This document shows positions 36,041 to 46,727 of a stretch of 64,000 bases of DNA, in pieces (positions within the stretch are counted from its first letter, which is position 1; every line of letters begins with the position of its first letter). The DNA is from Trichoplusia ni. Its lineage: Eukaryota; Arthropoda; Insecta; Lepidoptera; Noctuidae. The notes beneath the pieces are model-generated. The model was not told where the DNA came from. It was given only the letters and a program-made list of their open reading frames with translations, and ran no database searches. The DNA lies in assembly GCF_003590095.1 (NCBI RefSeq), contig NC_039481.1, positions 2,852,001 to 2,916,000 of the forward strand, written 5' to 3'. Position numbers and translations under genes: made by a program.

Positions 36041-36502
36041 ATGGCGGAACAACGCGAAAGAACTTTCATCATGATTAAGCCCGATGGTGTCCAACGTGGA
36101 CTCGTTGGAACCATTATCGAGCGGTTCGAGAAGAAAGGCTTCAAGTTAGTCGGCCTGAAATTCGTCTGGCCCTCTGAAGAGCTGCTGCAGAAACACTACA
36201 GCGATTTAGCGTCCAGGCCCTTCTTCCCTGGTCTAGTGAAATACATGAGCTCTGGTCCGGTGGTTCCTATGGTGTGGGAAGGTCTGAACGCTGTGAAAAC
36301 CGGCCGTCAAATGCTTGGTGCTACAAACCCCGCTGACTCACTACCCGGCACAATTCGTGGCGATCTCTGCATCCAGGTTGGTCGTAACATTATCCACGGT
36401 TCTGACAGTGTGGAGTCGGCTAACAAGGAAATCGCGCTATGGTTCAGCGAGAAAGAAGTCGTCGGATGGACACCAGCTGCCGTTAACTGGGTTTACGAGT
36501 AA
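36041..36502 (+). CDS. awd: Nucleoside diphosphate kinase (awd/NME type)
   Basis: A 153-aa frame uninterrupted by introns, with the typical NDPK length and start (MAEQRERTFIMIKPDGVQRG). The active-site block is NIIHGSDSVESA with the phosphorylated His119. Pro97 of the Kpn loop and the C-terminal WVYE are also in place. The enzyme transfers the terminal phosphate between nucleoside triphosphates and diphosphates, usually as a cytosolic hexamer. An in-frame upstream ATG at 35972 would add 23 mostly hydrophobic or basic residues; family length favours 36041. The acceptor-like sequence ending at 35963 suggests an upstream exon. AATAAA at 36582 is well placed for the mRNA end. Confidence 0.96.
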   Translation: MAEQRERTFIMIKPDGVQRGLVGTIIERFEKKGFKLVGLKFVWPSEELLQKHYSDLASRPFFPGLVKYMSSGPVVPMVWEGLNAVKTGRQMLGATNPADSLPGTIRGDLCIQVGRNIIHGSDSVESANKEIALWFSEKEVVGWTPAAVNWVYE

Positions 36503-36581
36503 AAGCACTTTAATTCCGGTATAACCTTACAACACGTGTGATAGGTTATTGGTTATTTTTAAGTTATTCCGTGATCTAACA

Positions 36582-36587
36582 AATAAA
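36582..36587 (+). terminator. Polyadenylation signal AATAAA for NDPK
   Basis: A canonical AATAAA lies 80 nt past the NDPK stop codon. Confidence 0.65.
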
Positions 36588-37572
36588 ATATCTTAATTTA
36601 ACATGTCATTTTATTTTCCCAAGTCTTTTGTTTTTCTAATTTATAAAATGTGGCTTAGCTGCATGAGTCGAAACAATATTGTATTGAGAAAACTTTTTAA
36701 ATTACAGATATTCTAAAAATATTATAGATAAAATAAGAAAGTTATTAATAATTAATACTGTAAGAGATAAAAAATGGTTCAAGAGGAATGTATATTTTGA
36801 GCATATGCTTTATTTTATCCCACTATTAGTATTTATCAGAAATGTATTATAATCTTTATAATTTTGTAAAATAAATATTATTTTATTAAGTATGAAAAAT
36901 TCTAAATATATCAAACTCTGCAAGGGATTTTCCCTTCTCAAAAAACATTTTTGCATGTTTTAATCTGATCTATAGAAACACGTACAAGTTCACTACCGAC
37001 CGATACGAGTCAAGTGCCAAAGGCGCCGTTATTTTACGATCTCTGTCCAGTATTGGTCTGAAGTTCTTGACTGGTTTCAATCGATTGAGTAGTTCATAAG
37101 GAAAGGACTTGGCGCTCACTTCCCGAGTTTTACAGCTCGCCACTTCACTACATCAAGTTATATTCGACTCGGCTTTCATTATGTACTAATCATTCACGTG
37201 AATACCATTAGGCTATCAAGCTAGTCTAAACATTTACACACAATATCGATAATGAAATGAGATCATTCTCATGCATGTAGGTACCATGTGTCGTTCATAA
37301 TTTCGATGCATGTCTTAATCCTAGCTTTCGACCTGTGTCCTGTAATGGAACACATGGAGTCCATTATCGTGCAAATGTTTCAAGCAAAATCGTCGCAACC
37401 TTTTGCGACCTATGCATATTTCTTAGTAGTAATTCCGTTTTTACGTACGACTACCTGTTGCCCGCGTGGTGAGAAGATACTTTTTAGATTCACCCGATTT
37501 CGGCTTTTATTTGTAAGATATTTCATTGCTCTGCTATTTAATCATTGCGTGATGTAGATATAATATCCTATA

Positions 37573-37613
37573 GCCTTCTTCAATGAAGATATAGTATCTT
37601 CATTGAAGAAGGC
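37573..37613. repeat. Perfect 19-bp inverted repeat with 3-nt loop
   Basis: Bases 37573-37591 and 37595-37613 are exact reverse complements (arm begins GCCTTCTTCAATG). The 3-nt loop makes a near-continuous palindrome of 41 bp. Confidence 0.85.
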
Positions 37614-37887
37614 CTCACATAATTTTTCAAATAGACTAGTAATTTCACTCGGGGTCCCTATTGTTTTCTTTTTTCAAAATAATATAATATGGCCTATGTT
37701 AATCTGGGATAATAAAGCGTTATAATTGTGGAAGAATTTTCTTGAGTTTTTGAATTTATTCACTGCAAATATACAACCAAATCTTTCCTCTCTATAATAT
37801 TAGTATAGATGAAAGGATTACTTACCATTTATCGATAACATCACAATGCACTTCTTCAATCTGTGCGTGCATAAGCTGAATAGCATT

Positions 37888-37911
37888 CCAGTCAACCATA
37901 TGGTTGACTGG
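37888..37911. repeat. Perfect 24-bp palindrome
   Basis: The sequence from CCAGTCAACCAT reads the same on both strands with no spacer, centred on CATATG. It could be a dimeric protein-binding site or a chance or mutational palindrome. Confidence 0.75.
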
Positions 37912-38952
37912 GATATTCATCCCGCCATTTTCGCAATAAAAATTTATGGATTATAGAAAAAGCGATACATTATGAAGTACAAATAAAAATACGATTCTAG
38001 ACAAAAATTTTACTATATAATTCATAATTAAAAATCCAGGTTTAACTTACAAAACATCACTGTGATGCCGTTGTTTCTGGATGAGTTGCACTTACTACAA
38101 TATCATTAAATGATAAATTAATGTCTAAATAAAATATTAAGTTATTGTATAATAATTATACTGGATTGTATTACAGTTCAGTTACCTACAACAAAGAAAA
38201 AGTATTGCTTCTAATATTGGTAAGTTCATCCCATCCACTACCTATTTATAACAATATTGTATTGACGTATCATTGGATATGCTAAAATACTAAATCACAT
38301 TGGCTTCGTGATGCACCTGATTTTGATTTATTTACAAATTTGACAAACTAACATATTCCTTTCATAAATACAGAGGATGAATCGCATATTACACAGCCAA
38401 TATTTTGAGAACCAAATTAAGATTAGTCAGGAAAGTTTACTAACACTGCAAGTAGTAAATACCCCTTCTCCCATATTTTTTTTTATAACACCGAGTTCTA
38501 CATTTAATCATCTATATGTAAGTAACAAATACCGCATTGCTATTTTATGGTATGTAATTAAGAAGCAGTACGCCGAAACTAGTACTTCCCCTACTCCCGA
38601 AATAGTTTTTCCTAGCAATTTTTATTGTACTTATGTATTGTAAAATCTGTACTTTGGCGATTACATACCAAACACTTTTTTTTATAGAACGTTTGAGACT
38701 TGAATTGTTAGTTATGAAGCATCCGTGGTCATTTCGCAAATACGAAGTGTGTAATAAAGTACTTAAACTAACGTAGCATTTTCTTAACTTTTCGTAAAAA
38801 TTGTAGAGAAATGTCGGCTAATACAAAATGGGGGTATTTTTTTATCACAATATTATGTATCTCGTCAGAAAATATCCCTTGAGCTTGACACGCCTTTTCA
38901 CCTAGATTAATAGTTTCTGGTGGGGTTATAAGATACGTAGAGTCCTTTAGGC

Positions 38953-41900
38953 TCAGAGTGATTGTTCATTATGGTGTTCCACGTCAGCAGCAGGTTGAGA
39001 GTTTTGCTGATCATTATTCTGTTGAGATTGTTGTTGCTCTTGTTGATTTTGCTGTATTCTTGACGGTAATGGTGCCGTTTGCCCTGAAAAATGATAATAC
39101 CAGTAAATAAACAATTTCAATGGGTAATTTTTCGCAAGTTTCTGAGATAGCTAAGTATATGCACCATATTTGTCGTGAATCCCTCGGTGTCGCTTAAGGG
39201 CGAACCTGTCTGCAAATGCGGCCGTACAAATGTCGCATTTGAAGGGTTTCTCTCCGGAATGCACTTTAGCGTGGTTCTTGAGATGGGCGGCTTGGCTAAA
39301 CGCTGACCCACATGTTTCACATCTGTATAATAAATAAATTATTTGATCTTTATTTGTGAAAATAAAACCAGATACATTATTATTTTCACATATATTTCGT
39401 AACCGTGCATACTTTTTGTTGTATTTATACTTCTTAAACATGAACAATGTGTAAAGAGCGGTCTTAATCCAAAGTCGAACAAAAGGTGCGGTATGGACGT
39501 GACGTCGTCTATGATCTGTTGATACCCCTTGTAATAAACCATGGACGAGGACGTCTTTTCTTTTTTTTCGCGTGGCCCAAGTGTAAAAGATGAAAGAGTC
39601 GAAGCTTTATGCGTGACGGAACCAGGTTGAAAGACACGGTAACAATTGAGTCGAGTCGAAGCGAGAAAATAGGGACGAGCTACGTACGGTGGCCTTAAGA
39701 GACTGGTTGTATAACCTAAAGTCACGCGGCTGCTTCGATAAGTATCAGATCTGGATTTTCTAACTTTTCTTTCATATGCTAGAACGTTACTCCCAAAAAT
39801 CAGGATATCCACTAACGTTTGTGGATCCAACTTAAAGGTTCTTAATCTGTTACAAGAGACACAAACAGCATTGTCGCAACAAAATGCTTTCCTCTAATTG
39901 TGATATAAAGTATGAACGTTATTAAACAGGTATATTACAACAAGAAGTAACACCTCCTTCCATTCATCACTTTATGGTTACAGGTATGGTGACAGGTGGA
40001 GAAATCCTGAAGTATTAAGTCTGCCATTGTATTTTCATGAAGAGATTAAATCAGTATTTCGCGGTCCATGGTCAACAGGCCTCCTGCATTTATCCTCAGA
40101 TATTAAATTATAGTGCATATTGGAAAAATCTGCTATTCTGATTAAGTTTTCTTAAAACAAACGTACAAACTAGTAAAAAAGATATGATATAACAAGATTT
40201 TTTACAAACTACAGTGTAGCTCCGCACTTAATCGCTTTTATATGCTATAAATAAATAGACATATGCTTACTTGTATGGTTTCTCGCCAGTGTGAATACGC
40301 CGATGATTCCATAAAGTGGCGTGCCTTGCAAATCCCTTGTCGCAGACCTGAATAACATTAAGTTTGTAGTTTTCATTGAATATAAAAGTCTTGGTAAGAG
40401 GATTAAAAGTTTCAGCATAGCAAAAACGAATATTTGAGATTGTTTGGGTGTAGAAACAAAACTTTTATTTTCACGAGTATAATACTGCATATAAATTTGT
40501 TCTCAGTCGTTACTTACTTCACACACATAAGGTTTCTCCCCTGAATGTGTTCTTTCATGGTTTTTCAAATGTGGCGATTGTGAAAATTGCATTCCACATG
40601 TGTTACATCTGAAACAATGTTGCAAATAAAGAATGAATTTTAGTAAATCCCAAGAACAATTTAATAAATTTCCACAGCATCAGTTTAAGTTTAAGTAAAT
40701 AAGACTAACTATGGCCACATTTGACTGGACTGTTAGTCTAGTGGTTAGTGGCCCTGATTTCTATACTAGAGGTTGTGGGTTTGATTCCCATTCAGGATAT
40801 ATATTTTTATGATGAGCACAATTTTTTTTCTGTGTGTGTAATTGATCTATATTCTGTATGTATTTAGGAAAAATATATGTAAGTATATTTATTAGTTGTC
40901 TACTACTCATAATACAAGCTTTACTAGTTTGACACTAGATGGTTTTGTGTGATAGTTGTTTTTCAGTGACCATTTAAGAGACACAGATACAACAAGCAAA
41001 GAATTTTAATCTGAAATTTGATTGTGTCTCACCAGGGATTGTTCCTCCCCTCTGTAAGGGATCAGATATAAAAAAATAAAGTAAGAACTGTTGCTACTAT
41101 TATTAACATAGTTTTCGAAAGCGCACTTTTATTTCTATTTTTACTTTTAACTAATATATGGCCTAGCCTGGAATGGATTGTCTGGCTAGCTTAATTGTTA
41201 CTTATACACCACTTACATTTCAATAAAATCTAAATAAAATATGTCTAGTAATTATAGAGATTTGCGGGCAAAATGGTTAAAATTCGTTTTCTGGGTTATG
41301 GCGTAACATCAATACACATCAATTTAGCTTGTTTTAATTTATTATTTATTCAACTTACCTATATGGTTTTTCTCCAGTGTGTATTCTTGAATGATTCTTA
41401 AGATAAACAGCCTTAGCAAATGCAATACCGCAAATACCACATTTGAAGTTTTTCTCTCCTGAATGCAATTTTTTATGCGACCATAACGAGGAGTATCTCG
41501 CGAATGATCCCCCACAGATATTACAATGGAATGGTTTGTCCGAATTTGATTGATTTAACTTATTCTTATTCCCTCCTACAAATATTATGCCTGAACCATT
41601 ACAATTCTGGCATTTAGTGACAGATGCTAAGTTTCTCCTCTTCACAGGATGGTGGCCAGGTACTGAAACAAAAACAAAACAGCATTAGAAAAATTCAACA
41701 TGTCTTGTCATCTATTAGCATAAATAAGTGTTCATATTAAACAGCTTTACAAAATTAAAAACAAAATTATCAACATTATTTCATTACATCAGTATCAATT
41801 TCAAGATGAATCTAGCTAAAGCTAGCTACTTTTAAAAATATGATACCTGTAGGGTGCAGCAAGAACCTAATGACATCAAATTCTTGAACAAGAACAAAAT

Positions 41901-44900
41901 TATATCAAACTAGCTGTTCTCCGCGGTTTCTCTCGCGTAGTACCCGATCTCGTGGTAGTTTTATTTTTTTTATCTTTCTTTCACCGTTTAAACTTTCTGT
42001 GGGACTGCTACGAATATTTCAACACTAAAATGAGCCAAATCGGTTCTACCGTTCTCGAGTTTTAGCGAGACAAACGAACAGCAATTCATTTTTATTGTAT
42101 CTTATACCTAAAGTTACAAAGATATTTTTCAAACATGTTTATATACTTACAAGGTTTCTGCTGCTGCTGCTGTGTCTGCTGGGTTGGCTGTGTCGTCGAC
42201 AGTGGATCTGATGCAGCTTGCACAGCATTGACAGCACTTACTTCAAACTTAACATTTTCCTCAGCAGCCACAAAGATTTGTGTTGCGTTTACTGGTAACA
42301 ATTAATACAATCAGTGAAAGACAGGAGCAAATATAAATTGACTACATTTGAGATTACTTGGTTTTGAAATTACAAATTTAAGTTAATCTTATTCAACTAA
42401 AAAGGTCATCAAAAGATTTAACTTATAAATTTAGTTTTATTAGCTATAATTTATTAATGCAATGACTGGGAATATAATTTTCAGATTTTCTTTTTCCATA
42501 GCAGCAACTGTTTAAAGGTTGTATTCTCATCAAATAAGTTGAAATGTAGATTATCATTGAGTTAATGATTACTTACTATCCGATGCAATGTAATATTACA
42601 TGCATACTTTACAAATACTAAGATAAAAATTAACTTACTCTGATTATTTCTCTGTTGGTCAACAGAATCTTGTGCGATACAATTTTCACATCTTATCAGT
42701 TTAGGACCCTTTCGTTTAGGATTGTTAGCAATGGGTCCACCACATGTAATACATTTCTGGATTTTGTCTATTATTACAGGCTTTGCTGGAAATAAAAATA
42801 AAGTTTGATTATCCACTGGAAACCCATACAAAATATTTCCATACTATAATTAAGATTACACATAGCTAACGTCGATAAGTTTTAGTGAAATAAAAATATG
42901 TTCTTCGACAGTATAAATAAGAACTTCTTTTTATAAGATCCTTTTTATACACATACTGTGTAGGCTACTTGGATATGACGACCTCCGTGGTCGAGTGGCG
43001 TACGCACCGGTTTCAAGGTGTCGCTAGCTCAGAGGTGCCGGTTTCGATCCCCGGTTGGGTCAAAGTAAAAATTCACATTTCTACATTGTCTCAGGTCTGG
43101 GTGTTTGTGGTACCTTCGTTGTATCTGAATTCCATAACGCAAGTGCTTTAGCAACTTACTTTGGGTTCAGAACAATGTATGTGATGTTGTCCGCATTTAT
43201 TATTTATTTATTATGTCCGTATGGATTGAGGAGCCACTTTCGATTTAAAAAGGAAGCTCGCCCCCTTATTTAGTAGGAAAGTAAATAATTTTGTAGACCG
43301 AATTCTGAAATTTGTAGTATAATATGTCTAAAGTTATGTAACTGTGAATGTGGCTCCTCAATCCAAACATCTGAATTGAGGAGCCACCTGAAACACGGAA
43401 AGTATTCCATGTATATTTTTGAAAATTTTGTATCATTTAGTAGCAATTGTGTATAGTGTCTACTAAAAATTTGAGCCCAGTACTGTTTATATTCAAGAAT
43501 ATACAATACTTTTAATGTGGCTCCTCGATCTATACACAAGAGCATGAATTGCCATGAAAGTTATTGGTCAATTTATATTCCACTCTAAAGACATTTAGTA
43601 GTAAGTGTGTTCGAATTTGTAGTATATGGACAAAGTAGTAGACTGAGCGAATTTAATAAATAAATGCATTTCATTTGGCTCCTCAATCGTGACGTCTGCA
43701 TAATAAATAATTGACTGTACCTACCTGAGATCAAAACGGAATAAAATACCAGAGACACTAACATTTAGTATAAACGGTCTACTAAATACATATGCACAGA
43801 TCAACATTGTATATGTTCGGTATCTGAAAAACAAATCACTTCTAAATATTCCTTACGAATTCGCTATTTAGGGTGACCATGTTATATGAATTAAACTAGG
43901 ATGATTCATTTTTGAAATTTAATTTTTCGACAATATTCGGTATGTTTTTGGAATCCAAAGTTTAGAAGATGCAATTTGTATTGTAGAAGAAAATAACGTT
44001 TGCACATCTTGTAACCACCAAACAGTGTGTAAATATACTGTATCAAAAACAGTGTCATTTGAACTAAATGTTTCTACGAGGTTTAGAGTAAACGAGGTAC
44101 CAGAAACTATAATGATTTCAAGTAGCTTATATACTTTAATAGGCGTTATAGAATTTATCCCTGCGATTAGCGAAGCTGGAACGGGTCACTATAAATGTCA
44201 CTACCCAGCGAATGATGAGATGTTTTGTTATGATGACTATGATTCTCACTGTAAAATTCATAAAAGCACCGACCAACCAATATTAATTCATTCTTTAACT
44301 TATGTCGAAATTGACTAGATACTAAATATCCTAAACCTATGAAGAATCTTTGTACCGAATATTGTCGAAAAATTAAATTTCAAAAATGAATCATCCTACT
44401 TTAATTCATATAACATGGTCACCCTAAATAGCGAATTCGTAAGGAATATTTAGAAGTGATTTGTTTTTCAGATACCGAACATATACAATGTTGATCTGTG
44501 CATATGTATTTAGTAGACCGTTTATACTAAATGTTAGTGTCTCTGGTATTTTATTCCGTTTTGATCTCAGGTAGGTACAGTCAATTATTTATTATGCAGA
44601 CGTCACGATTGAGGAGCCAAATGAAATGCATTTATTTATTAAATTCGCTCAGTCTACTACTTTGTCCATATACTACAAATTCGAACACACTTACTACTAA
44701 ATGTCTTTAGAGTGGAATATAAATTGACCAATAACTTTCATGGCAATTCATGCTCTTGTGTATAGATCGAGGAGCCACATTAAAAGTATTGTATATTCTT
44801 GAATATAAACAGTACTGGGCTCAAATTTTTAGTAGACACTATACACAATTGCTACTAAATGATACAAAATTTTCAAAAATATACATGGAATACTTTCCGT

Positions 44901-46727
44901 GTTTCAGGTGGCTCCTCAATTCAGATGTTTGGATTGAGGAGCCACATTCACAGTTACATAACTTTAGACATATTATACTACAAATTTCAGAATTCGGTCT
45001 ACAAAATTATTTACTTTCCTACTAAATAAGGGGGCGAGCTTCCTTTTTAAATCGAAAGTGGCTCCTCAATCCATACGGACATTATTTATTTATATGCACT
45101 TGTTCAGCAAGGAACTTTAGTCAAAAATATAATTTTAATAAAAACAATTTTGATAAATAATAATGGATACATATTTTTCCTTTAAGCCCCCAGATTGATC
45201 ATAAGCTTCTGATAGTTCAGAAAAAGGTATAAAATACATGACATATATTTATTTTATTATCCATGTCATGGATTAAACATTACTTTAATTTTTATGACAA
45301 GTTTTATACATATCACCTCTATTGAATAATATCTGTACCCAGCAATAGGAAATTCAAGTGTAAAATAATAATACTTGCTTGTTTATGGCAACTTAAGGCA
45401 GAAGAAATAGTAAGATTACAAAGTGTGTGTATACTAACTGTCTTGAATTTGTACATGGTGTTGCTGCTGTTCATTGGTTTCCGAGGACAGGATCTGAATG
45501 TGTGGAGGCATGGCCACATCATTGCCAGTGCTTACACCAGTAGCTACCACTGTTATATTGTTATCTGTAATAAATTTAACAACCCATTGAAATATAGACA
45601 TTAAAGTTATAAACAAAATTAGATTTGAATGAATTGAATATTTTATCAATGGTGACATTGATGCAGAAATTTAAAAGAATATCACGAATATACTACACCG
45701 ATGAGTGAGATGGTTCAATAAAGAGCAAAAAAGATGAATGGAATAAGAATGAAATCATCCTCCTTTGTGTAAAATTAAATCATGAAATTTTATATTTGAA
45801 ATTAATATTCACCTGTGTCTTGTGCATGTATCCTTTTATGAGCATTAAGTAGAGTGAGATGTCCGAACATCAAACCACAGACATCGCATTTAAAACTTAT
45901 ATTAGATATTGTGTTCTGAATGCCATTTGGAGCAATTTGCATTTGATTTACCAATGCATAATTGTAAGAGAATGGCTGTGCTATGTAGCATGTTTTATCA
46001 TCACTTGTAGTTAGTTGTGTTATATTGACACCTCCAGTAACATTCCCAGCCCCACTTGTGGCCCCTGTGCCAAGTTTACCAATCATATTCACGTTGGTAG
46101 TGTAACAAAATGTAGGGAATTCCTGCGAACAAGTTGGTATTACTTTAATTTGCGGCAGAATAAATATAAATACATAAAATAAATTATCGTTTTTTCATGT
46201 GTTACACACATAGGTACTACATTATGACATATTGTCACATATGAACACTTAATGGTCTCTACAGATTTATAGTGTTAAGCTTTAATTACTTGGGTATAAC
46301 CTGTAAGTATCTTATTAAACTTACATAATTTAAAAATTTCTATGACATTGCAAAAAATTACTAAAATTTCTATTATAGTAAGCAAATAAACATGAAATTA
46401 TTGCTTCCATTTATAAATAAGTCTATCTTTCGACAAATTAAAGAATAAGAAATAAATATATAAATTGCGGATATTGATGAACTTGTTTCAGATTGACTAC
46501 ACAATATTTTCAAATATATTATATTTTTTGTCAACAATACAACATTATTGTGTATAATATGTATGTATACAAACTATTACCTGTTGTTGTTGTTGGGTTT
46601 GTTGAGTCTGTTGGGCATTCTTTTGTTGAACGTTTTCTATGCTCTTGCCTTGAGACTTCTGTGTTGGATGCTCCTGATACTGCAAAGTCGGCACAGTGCC
46701 GGTTTGTACGGCGTTCGTGGTGAACAT
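38953..46727 (-). CDS. Gln-rich C2H2 zinc-finger protein
   Basis: Ten exons: 46727-46581, 46122-45813, 45564-45439, 42785-42639, 42291-42151, 41662-41359, 40608-40518, 40347-40271, 39322-39165, 39083-38953 (1632 nt, 543 aa, phases consistent). Order of parts: Gln-rich N-terminus; one isolated C2H2 finger (CDVCGLMFGHLTLLNAHKRIH); a Gln-rich linker; a CxxC-x17-CxxC zinc-ribbon-like module in exon 4; a second Gln tract; then six clustered C2H2 fingers with TGEKPY/SGEKPF linkers in exons 6-9; and a Gln-rich tail. The protein is probably a nuclear DNA-binding transcription regulator; I cannot name an orthologue. The large intron between exons 3 and 4 carries a family-A SINE and the 1870-bp foldback element. 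If the exon 9 donor is skipped, the frame ends four codons later (see findings). Confidence 0.88.
40728..40990 (+). mobile_element. tRNA-derived SINE, family C
   Basis: The head contains TTAGTCTAGTGGTTAGTGGC (A box) and GGGTTTGATTCCC (B box), spaced as in a tRNA. A body unlike family A follows, containing the phrase AGTTGTCTACTACTCATAAT. It lies in an intron of the zinc-finger gene. The boundaries are approximate. Confidence 0.7.
41908..42097 (+). repeat. Retroposon 3'-end-like repeat
   Basis: The segment runs from AACTAGCTGTTCTCCGCGG to AACAGCAATTCATTTTTAT and includes GAGCCAAATCGGTTCTACCG and GTTTTAGCGAGACAAACGAA. This order of blocks is a very common dispersed repeat in insect genomes, resembling a non-LTR retrotransposon 3' end. 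The assignment is from memory of the pattern only. Confidence 0.65.
42977..43212 (+). mobile_element. tRNA-derived SINE, family A, copy 3, interrupted in its tail
   Basis: The head, body and tail match the copies at 6290-6517 and 29570-29795. The ATTT tail (to 43212) is split by the foldback element; the tail-like TATTTATTTATATGC resumes at 45083. Confidence 0.85.
43213..45082. mobile_element. Long foldback (giant inverted-repeat) element
   Basis: Two arms of exactly 730 bp (43213-43942 and 44353-45082) are near-perfect inverted copies around a 410-bp centre. The two arms encode identical 91-codon frames on opposite strands; the only difference I noticed is AAACTAGG against AAAGTAGG near the inner ends. 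The element begins ATGTCCGTATGG and ends CCATACGGACAT. It is flanked by TATTTATT on both sides, an 8-bp target duplication if not simple-repeat coincidence. Each arm holds five alternately oriented copies of a GTGGCTCCTCAATC motif (about 43224, 43350, 43373, 43517 and 43675) and several CTACTAAAT/ATTTAGTAG motifs. No transposase is visible, so it would be non-autonomous. It sits in an intron of the zinc-finger gene. Confidence 0.85.
43923..44318 (+). pseudogene. Ubiquitin-specific-protease-like coding fragment inside the foldback
   Basis: An open frame of 131 codons spans the inner end of the left arm and most of the centre. It has no ATG start and is bounded upstream by a stop at 43920. It contains a CTSC knuckle (C-x2-C), then YTLIGVIEFIP and GTGHYKCHYPANDEMFCYDD. 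The arrangement, a GHY box followed by a YDD-type strand, resembles the histidine-box end of peptidase C19 (USP) catalytic domains. No Cys box is present, so it would be non-functional alone. It may be a captured host gene piece or a remnant of an element-encoded protein. The USP match is by eye. Confidence 0.5.

Larger units (their letters stand above)
36588..38952. other. Intergenic region between NDPK and the zinc-finger gene
   Basis: AT-rich, with no supported gene; short frames such as 37288-37557 and 38377-38643 lack features. It contains a perfect 19-bp hairpin (37573-37613) and a 24-bp perfect palindrome (37888-37911). Confidence 0.5.

Noticed and set aside
39339..39830. 163-codon minus-strand frame between zinc-finger exons 8 and 9
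   Set aside because: It lies in the intron of the zinc-finger gene and does not join in phase; no domain seen.
42977..43062. Functional tRNA gene
   Set aside because: A and B boxes are present, but the arms are mismatched and the same head is fused to a SINE body in three places.
43270..43545. Two identical 91-codon frames in the foldback arms (also 44750-45025)
   Set aside because: They are mirror copies of the inverted arms with no recognisable domain; treated as part of the element.
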